Assembly: GCF_001646865.1 (NCBI RefSeq)
Contig: NZ_LRRB01000042.1
Location: 1-64,000, forward strand
Direction of reading: 5' to 3'
Length of the DNA: 64,000 nt
Source of the DNA: Aldersonia kunmingensis
GTDB lineage: Bacteria; Actinomycetota; Actinomycetes; Mycobacteriales; Mycobacteriaceae
Positions within the stretch are counted from its first letter, which is position 1. The number at the start of each line of letters is the position of its first letter. This document shows positions 58,883-64,000 of this stretch, in pieces. Both the position numbers and the translations under genes were made by a program. A model generated the notes under the pieces. It saw only the letters and a program-made list of their open reading frames with translations. It made no database searches and had not been told where the DNA came from.

Positions 58883-59443
58883 GTGGGCGCTCTCATCACG
58901 GCGGTCGTCGTATTAGTTGTCGGGATAGCCGCTGTGCTCATTGCCATCGGCTTGTACAACCGACTCGTTCGTGAGCGCAATGGCGTGGACAACGCGTGGG
59001 CCCAGATCGAGGTGCAGCTCAAGCGGCGCTACGACCTGATCCCCAACCTCGTGGAAACCGTCAAGGGCTATGCGAGCCACGAGCGCAACACCTTCGAGGC
59101 CGTCACCGCGGCCCGCGTTGCTGCCATCAACGCCCAGGGGCCGGCCGAGCAGGCGAAGGCCGAGAATGCTCTGAGTACCGCGTTGCGCAGCGTGTTCGCC
59201 GTCGCCGAGGCCTATCCGCAGCTGCAGGCCAGCACCAACTTCGTCGAGCTGCAGAACGAGCTGTCCGACACCGAGAACCGCATCGCGTACTCGCGGCAGT
59301 ACTACAACGACGCCGTGCTCACCTACAACACGTCGGTGCAGTCGGTGCCTTCCAACATCATCGCGGGCTCGTTCGGATTCGAGATTCGCGAGTTCTTCGC
59401 CGCCCCCGAGAACGAGCGCGGCCCGGTCCGCGTTCAGTTCTAG
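58883..59443 (+). CDS. lemA: LemA family protein
   Basis: A 186-residue LemA protein from GTG 58883, with AAGGTGG upstream. One N-terminal membrane helix (about 4-25) precedes a helical domain with the signature [20 protein letters not shown] and [20 protein letters not shown]. LemA proteins are membrane-anchored helical bundles of uncertain role, often found with DUF2207 or TPM proteins, as here. Confidence 0.93.
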   Translation: MGALITAVVVLVVGIAAVLIAIGLYNRLVRERNGVDNAWAQIEVQLKRRYDLIPNLVETVKGYASHERNTFEAVTAARVAAINAQGPAEQAKAENALSTALRSVFAVAEAYPQLQASTNFVELQNELSDTENRIAYSRQYYNDAVLTYNTSVQSVPSNIIAGSFGFEIREFFAAPENERGPVRVQF

Positions 59444-59461
59444 TTCGCCGGATTCCGCACC

Positions 59462-60868
59462 GTGGACGCCATGACGTTCGCCGCACTGATTGCTGCGGTC
59501 GCGACCCTGTTCGTGTGGTTCGTCGTGCTGGGCGGGTTGATGCGCGCCACCCGCACGCCCGATATCGAGCGCGGTGCACCGACTGGCAACTTCGGCCCCG
59601 AGTCGCCGGCCCTGGTCGACTTCATCACCGGCGGTTTCAAGCTGTGCGAGGAAGCCGCATCGGCGACGCTGCTCGATCTCGCGGCCCGCCGCATGGTGAC
59701 GATCGAGGAGGTCGGCCCGGAGCTTTCGCTGGTGCGGTTGCGCCGAGGTGCCGACACGGCGGGGCTCACCCGCTACGAGCAGATGGTGCTCGACCATGTG
59801 CAGAAACTCGCCACCGCCGACGGCGTTGTGGCCACCGGCGCACTCGCCGAGGGTGCTCGTCATCTCGGCCGCTGGTGGAAGAAGTTCAGCAAGGCCGTCC
59901 GCGACGAGGCGCGAGCCGCGGGGCTGTCGCAGGCTCGTTGGCGGGCGTGGCATCGGACGCTGCTCACCGTCGCCGCGGCAGTTCCCGCGGTCGCGGTGGG
60001 CGCAGTGCTCGCCTGGGCCGAGTCACCAACCGATGGTGACCCGTTCGGGGCGTTCCTCGCCGGCGTTGTCGTCACCTTCGTGGCGCTCGTCTTCGTGCAG
60101 GAACGAATCAATAGCGAGCGCGGCACGCTCGCCGGTGCGCAGGCCGCCGGGCGCTGGCTCGGAGTGCAGGAGCACCTCGGCACCGGGCGTTTCGCCGAGC
60201 AGCCCGCAGCAGCCGTCACTATATGGGGCCGGGCGCTGGCGTACGCGGCGGCGCTCGGTCTCGCCAAACGCGCGGTGGTCAGCCTGCCGATCAGTGTGCC
60301 CGCCGACGACGGCAGGGCCTGGTCCGATTTCGGCGGCATGTGGCACCTGGTGGAGGTGCGCTATCACGGCCGCGGGCCGCTGGGCCGCTTCGTCTGGGGC
60401 TGCAGCCCGTGGGCGGGTATCGGGCGCGCACTGATGGTCGCACTGTATATGGCCGGTCCGACTTTCCTTGTCGCTGTGGTTCTTTCGGCATTTGTCGGTT
60501 ACCCGGGCGATCCGGTTCGCTTCGCGCTGATCTTCCTGGTGCTGATGGCCGCCGGACCGATGGTCATGGCGGTGCTCGATATGGGTGCGCGCACCACGGT
60601 CCGTGGGCAGGTGGTGCGGCAGCGGAAGTTCGTCAAGAAGCGCGGTGAGGACAACCCGACGTACCGCTACTGGATCGGAATCGACGACGGGCACCACCGC
60701 ATCACCCACGCGTATGGGATCGACGCGGAGACGTGGAGCACCCTCACCGAGGGCGACATCGTGGAGGCACAGGTCGGCAAGTGGCTGGGCTGGATGCATG
60801 AGGTTCGGATCGTGACACCGTCCCGGCATCGGTCCGCCCCGGGCGCGCTCGACACGACCGCGCAATAG
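59462..60868 (+). CDS. DUF2207-like membrane protein
   Basis: A 468-residue membrane protein from GTG 59462 (ATG 59471 is close). One N-terminal helix is followed by a soluble part with DFITGGFKLCEEAASATLLDLAARR (motifs TGGFKLCEEAAS and ATLLDLAARRMVTIEE), two central helices near 167-210, and more helices near 320-370. The DLAARRMVTIEE phrase is typical of the DUF2207 C-terminal region. It follows lemA by 18 bp, the pairing usual for this family. Function unknown. Confidence 0.78.
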   Translation: MDAMTFAALIAAVATLFVWFVVLGGLMRATRTPDIERGAPTGNFGPESPALVDFITGGFKLCEEAASATLLDLAARRMVTIEEVGPELSLVRLRRGADTAGLTRYEQMVLDHVQKLATADGVVATGALAEGARHLGRWWKKFSKAVRDEARAAGLSQARWRAWHRTLLTVAAAVPAVAVGAVLAWAESPTDGDPFGAFLAGVVVTFVALVFVQERINSERGTLAGAQAAGRWLGVQEHLGTGRFAEQPAAAVTIWGRALAYAAALGLAKRAVVSLPISVPADDGRAWSDFGGMWHLVEVRYHGRGPLGRFVWGCSPWAGIGRALMVALYMAGPTFLVAVVLSAFVGYPGDPVRFALIFLVLMAAGPMVMAVLDMGARTTVRGQVVRQRKFVKKRGEDNPTYRYWIGIDDGHHRITHAYGIDAETWSTLTEGDIVEAQVGKWLGWMHEVRIVTPSRHRSAPGALDTTAQ

Positions 60869-60907
60869 CGGCGCACCTTCCCACGCGGATGGGTAGATTT
60901 CCGGGCT

Positions 60908-61597
60908 ATGGCCGACGCACAGGTGCAGACCCCGGCGGGCGAGATTCGCGCCGCGCTCGAGATTCCGACCGGAACAGGACCGTGGCCCGGCGTCGTGGTG
61001 CTGCACGACGCGATCGGGTTCGGTGACGATATTCGGGGGATTGCCCGTCGCATCGCCGATGCCGGCTTCCTGGCGCTCGCTCCCGATCTGTACTCGCGCG
61101 GTGGTGCACTGCGGTGCACGCGCACGGTGTTCCGGGATCTGATCCGCCGCGAGGGACGCACCGTCGACGACATTGTTGCCGCGCGCGAGCATCTGGCGGC
61201 CCGGCCGGATTGCAACGGCAAGGTCGCCGTCGCCGGCTTCTGCCTCGGTGGCGGTTTCGCACTGATCGTGTCGCCCAAGGGTTTCGACGCCGCAGCGCCC
61301 TTCTACCCGTCGCTGCCCAGTTCGTTCGAGAAGGTGGTCGACGGTGCGTGCCCGATCGTGGCCAGCTTCGGCAGCCGCGATCCGATCAATATCGGCGGTG
61401 AGAAGAAGTTGCGCGCCGCTCTCGATGCGCGCGGTATCGAGCACGACCTCGAGACCTACGACGGGGCTGGACACGGCTTCGCCAACAAGCTGCCCGGCGA
61501 GCAGTTCACCCGGATCGTGGGATTCGGCTATGACGAGCAGGCCACCGAGCAGGCGTGGAGCCGGGTGTTCGCGTTCTTCGGTACGCACCTGAACTGA
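60908..61597 (+). CDS. Dienelactone hydrolase family protein
   Basis: A 229-residue alpha/beta hydrolase of the DLH family. The catalytic triad is Cys in VAGFCLGGGF (near residue 114), Asp in SFGSRDPIN and His in GAGHGFAN. The family opens dienelactones in aromatic ring degradation, but many members act on other esters. ATG 60908 is the natural start. It is a single gene after the DUF2207-like gene. Confidence 0.9.
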   Translation: MADAQVQTPAGEIRAALEIPTGTGPWPGVVVLHDAIGFGDDIRGIARRIADAGFLALAPDLYSRGGALRCTRTVFRDLIRREGRTVDDIVAAREHLAARPDCNGKVAVAGFCLGGGFALIVSPKGFDAAAPFYPSLPSSFEKVVDGACPIVASFGSRDPINIGGEKKLRAALDARGIEHDLETYDGAGHGFANKLPGEQFTRIVGFGYDEQATEQAWSRVFAFFGTHLN

Positions 61598-61683
61598 CCT
61601 GCGCAGATCGGGTCGACCCCGCTCACAGGAAACTCCCAGCGTTTCCGCAGCTTCCCGGGAGGCGGGTGGGTAACCATGACAGG

Positions 61684-62391
61684 GTGAGTACCGCCGTGCC
61701 CGAAGCAAAGGTCCTGGTCGTCGATGACGAACCGATGATCGTCGAGCTCTTGACGGTCAGCCTGCGCTACCAGGGATTCGAGGTCGAGTCCGCGGCGGAT
61801 GGCGCCGCCGGGCTGGACAAGGCGCGGTCGTTCCGGCCGGATGCCCTGATTCTCGACGTGATGATGCCCGGTATGGACGGCTTCGGCATGCTGCGCCGGT
61901 TGCGGGCCGACGGCATCGACGCACCCGTACTGTTCCTCACCGCGCGCGATGAGGTCTCGGACAAGGTAACCGGGCTGACGCTCGGCGCCGACGATTACGT
62001 CACGAAACCGTTCAGCCTCGAGGAGGTCGTCGCACGGCTGCGGGTGATTCTGCGCCGGTCCGGTCACGGCGTCGAGGAGACGCACGCGAAGCGAATCACG
62101 TTCGCGGACATCGAACTCGATGACGACACACATGAGGTGTGGAAGGCGGGTGAACCCATCTCGCTCTCGCCGACGGAGTTCACGCTGTTGCGCTACTTCA
62201 TGGTCAATGCGGGCACCGTGCTCAGTAAGCCGCGCATTCTCGACCACGTGTGGCGCTACGACTTCGGCGGCGATGTCGGCGTTGTCGAGTCCTATGTCTC
62301 GTATCTGCGCCGCAAGGTCGACATCGGGCCGAAGCGCCTCATCCACACTCTGCGCGGCGTTGGCTACGTCATGCGCGAACCTCGCGAGTGA
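61684..62391 (+). CDS. trcR: OmpR-family response regulator, TrcR-like
   Basis: A 235-residue regulator from GTG 61684. The receiver has VVDDEPMIVELL, the acceptor Asp in ALILDVMMPGMDGFG and [20 protein letters not shown]. The DNA-binding domain carries LSPTEFTLLRYFMVNAGTVL and DFGGDVGVVESYVSYLRRKV, which closely follows mycobacterial TrcR as I know it. The kinase gene starts two bases after its stop. Confidence 0.85.
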   Translation: MSTAVPEAKVLVVDDEPMIVELLTVSLRYQGFEVESAADGAAGLDKARSFRPDALILDVMMPGMDGFGMLRRLRADGIDAPVLFLTARDEVSDKVTGLTLGADDYVTKPFSLEEVVARLRVILRRSGHGVEETHAKRITFADIELDDDTHEVWKAGEPISLSPTEFTLLRYFMVNAGTVLSKPRILDHVWRYDFGGDVGVVESYVSYLRRKVDIGPKRLIHTLRGVGYVMREPRE

Positions 62392-62393
62392 CC

Positions 62394-63809
62394 ATGCGCT
62401 CCGATGCTCGGCGGCGGCATTGCCCACTTCTTGCCGGGATCCCGCTGCGCGTGACGCTGGTGGCGGCGCTCGTCGTGATGACCGCGATCGGCCTGCTTGT
62501 GTCCGGCGTCGCGGTCACGTCGGCGATCGAACAGTCACTGCTCGATCGCACCGATCAGCAGTTGCACGAGGCGGCCGAGACCTGGGCCAAGCCGCGGCCG
62601 CAGCATCTGCCACCGCCGCCGGGTGGCCCGAATACGAGCCGGCCGCCGACGCCGTTCTACGTCCGCGTCCAGGATTCCGCGGGCAATACGCAGTTCGTTA
62701 TCAATGACGGTGACGTCGTGCCGGACCTGCCGGACGATATGGGGCAGGATCCGATCACGATTGGCTCCGAGGGGGATTCGTCGGAGGAATGGCGCGCGCT
62801 GTCCACGACGACACCGTCGGGCACCTCCACGGTCGCCGTGCCGCTCACCGAGAACAATGCCGTCGTCACGCGGCTTGTCTTCCTGCAGTTGACGATTGGC
62901 GCGCTGGCGCTGCTCGCTCTCGGAGTCGCGGCGTATTTCGTCATCCGGCGCAGCCTGCGCCCTTTGCGTGAGGTGGAGACCACCGCGGTCGCCATCGCGG
63001 GCGGCGACCTGCATCGCCGAGTCCCGGTGCGTGGCAATAGAACCGAAGTCGATCACCTCTCGCAGGCGCTGAACGAGATGCTCTCCCAGATTCAGCGTGC
63101 ATTCGCCGCTACCGAGGCGTCCGAGGAGGCGGCTCGCCGCTCCGAGGAGAAGATGCGCCGGTTCGTCGCCGACGCGAGCCACGAGCTGCGCACCCCGCTC
63201 ACCACGATCCGCGGTTTCGCCGAACTGCACCGCCAAGGTGCGGCCGATCCAGAATTGGCGATGAGCCGCATCGAGGGGGAGTCCGCCCGAATGGGGGTGC
63301 TGGTCGAGGATCTGCTGATGCTCGCGCGCCTCGACGCGCAGCGGCCGATTGAGCTCATGCCGGTCGACCTGCTCACCCTGGCCGGCGACGCCGTGCACAA
63401 CGCGCGCGCCACAGCACCCGGGCGGCGGATCGATCTCGACGTCACCACCGACGACACCTTCGAGGTGATCGGCGACGAGGCACGCCTGCGCCAGGTCTTC
63501 GCCAACCTCGTCGGCAACGCGGTGCAGCACACGCCCGCGACCGCAGCGGTCGTCGTCCGGCTCGCGGCGGAACCGGACGTGGTGCGAATCGACGTGGTCG
63601 ACACCGGGCCGGGTCTTGCTCCCGAGGACGCCCAGCGGGTGTTCGAGCGGTTCTACCGCACCGACCAGTCACGCACGCGCAGTAGCGGCGGCACGGGTCT
63701 CGGCTTGTCGATCGTCGCGGCGATTGTCGCCGGGCACGCGGGCACGGTCGCGGTGGACAGCAAACCGGGCGAGGGGACGACGTTCACCGTCACGCTCCCG
63801 CGCGGCTGA
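62394..63809 (+). CDS. trcS: Sensor histidine kinase, TrcS-like
   Basis: A 471-residue kinase from ATG 62394. Two membrane helices (about 18-40 and 159-182) enclose an extracytoplasmic sensor domain with a Pro-rich patch. The HAMP linker follows, then the phospho-His motif FVADASHELRTPLTTIRGFA, the N-box LVGNAVQHTPATA, DTGPGL and GGTGLGLSIV. It forms a two-component pair with the TrcR-like regulator. The frame is open upstream into the regulator gene, but the ATG right after its stop is the clear choice. Confidence 0.87.
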   Translation: MRSDARRRHCPLLAGIPLRVTLVAALVVMTAIGLLVSGVAVTSAIEQSLLDRTDQQLHEAAETWAKPRPQHLPPPPGGPNTSRPPTPFYVRVQDSAGNTQFVINDGDVVPDLPDDMGQDPITIGSEGDSSEEWRALSTTTPSGTSTVAVPLTENNAVVTRLVFLQLTIGALALLALGVAAYFVIRRSLRPLREVETTAVAIAGGDLHRRVPVRGNRTEVDHLSQALNEMLSQIQRAFAATEASEEAARRSEEKMRRFVADASHELRTPLTTIRGFAELHRQGAADPELAMSRIEGESARMGVLVEDLLMLARLDAQRPIELMPVDLLTLAGDAVHNARATAPGRRIDLDVTTDDTFEVIGDEARLRQVFANLVGNAVQHTPATAAVVVRLAAEPDVVRIDVVDTGPGLAPEDAQRVFERFYRTDQSRTRSSGGTGLGLSIVAAIVAGHAGTVAVDSKPGEGTTFTVTLPRG

Positions 63810-63824
63810 GCCCCGCGGGAAGGG

Positions 63825-64000
63825 TCAGTTGGGGACGTTGTCCGCGTAACCGAGTTCGACCAGTGCGGCCTTGATCTTGTCCTGAGCCTCGTCGAGGGAT
63901 TCTGCCGACGGGTTCGGGTCGGCGCCGGAGATGTTGAAGTCGCCAAGCTCGTAGGCCGGGAACACATGCAGGTGCAGATGCGGCACCTCGAGTCCCGCGA
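63825..64000 (-). CDS. HIT-family protein, C-terminal part only
   Basis: The leftward frame is open to the right edge and has no start within the window. The 58 visible residues include the histidine triad HLHLHVFP, the active-site motif of HIT nucleotide hydrolases/transferases, and end [10 protein letters not shown]. The N-terminal part lies beyond the window. HIT proteins cleave nucleoside phosphoramidates and related dinucleotides. Confidence 0.85.
   Translation of the reverse strand, partial: AGLEVPHLHLHVFPAYELGDFNISGADPNPSAESLDEAQDKIKAALVELGYADNVPN

Overview
The window is high-GC DNA from an actinobacterium of the order Mycobacteriales, most likely a Rhodococcus, Nocardia or Gordonia relative. 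The grounds are a complete mce4-type steroid-uptake operon in the same gene order as Mycobacterium tuberculosis, KstR operators, a TrcR-like response regulator, F420-dependent oxidoreductases, several P450s, frequent GTG starts and apparent leaderless promoters. No transposase, integrase, CRISPR array or rRNA was seen. There is one tRNA gene (Thr-UGU, 26831-26905). The window cuts a gene at each end: a DUF559-like protein on the left and a HIT-family protein on the right.

Region 1 (0.7-23.4 kb) is a cholesterol side-chain and steroid-uptake locus. echA19 and fadD19 diverge across a KstR box. A nitronate-monooxygenase-like gene and an MFS transporter follow fadD19. fadE26-fadE27-fadD17 run leftward and fdxD-chsB1-yrbE4A-yrbE4B-mce4ABCDEF-mam4A-mam4B run rightward from a shared promoter region. 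Five KstR-type sites (AAC-NN-GTT core) sit exactly at the promoters expected to be steroid-induced. Mce4/YrbE4 should bring in sterol, FadD19/FadD17 make the side-chain CoA thioesters, FadE26/27 dehydrogenate them, and EchA19 and ChsB1 carry out hydration and oxidation. otsA (trehalose-6-phosphate synthase) and a 56-residue protein close the block.

Region 2 (23.6-39.1 kb) is a mosaic of accessory genes: an alpha/beta hydrolase, an orphan MbtH-like protein behind an iron box, a ThrE-like exporter, an operon of phosphotransferase, LLM oxidoreductase, TetR and molybdopterin oxidoreductase, a DapB-like dehydrogenase, a lower-GC dGTPase gene with a small partner, a second LLM oxidoreductase, and a P450 diverging from a TetR gene across a clear operator.

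Region 3 (39.1-53.0 kb) is the most unusual part. It is bracketed by two paralogous TetR genes. Genes in order encode an AveC-family (spirocyclase) membrane protein, a MoxR/CbbQ-type AAA+ ATPase, a NorD/CbbO-type VWA protein, an NAD-dependent epimerase/dehydrogenase, a ketosteroid-dehydrogenase-like flavoprotein, a DUF1232 protein, a Rieske oxygenase, an NTF2-fold protein, a P450 with a 3Fe-4S ferredoxin, and a second NTF2-P450 pair. The Rieske operon and the second NTF2-P450 operon have promoters of identical design: two ATAC-N6-GTAT palindromes 19 bp apart, overlying a TTGTAT -35 and a TATAGT -10 with 16-bp spacing. This looks like one regulon for oxidation of a polycyclic or terpenoid/steroid-like substrate. 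I do not recognise it as a described system.

Region 4 (53.4-64 kb) holds a shortened chorismate-mutase-like gene, a metal P1B-ATPase with a non-standard CPD membrane motif plus a DUF305 lipoprotein facing a two-component system, LemA with a DUF2207-like membrane protein, a dienelactone hydrolase, a TrcR/TrcS-like two-component pair, and the end of a HIT-family gene.
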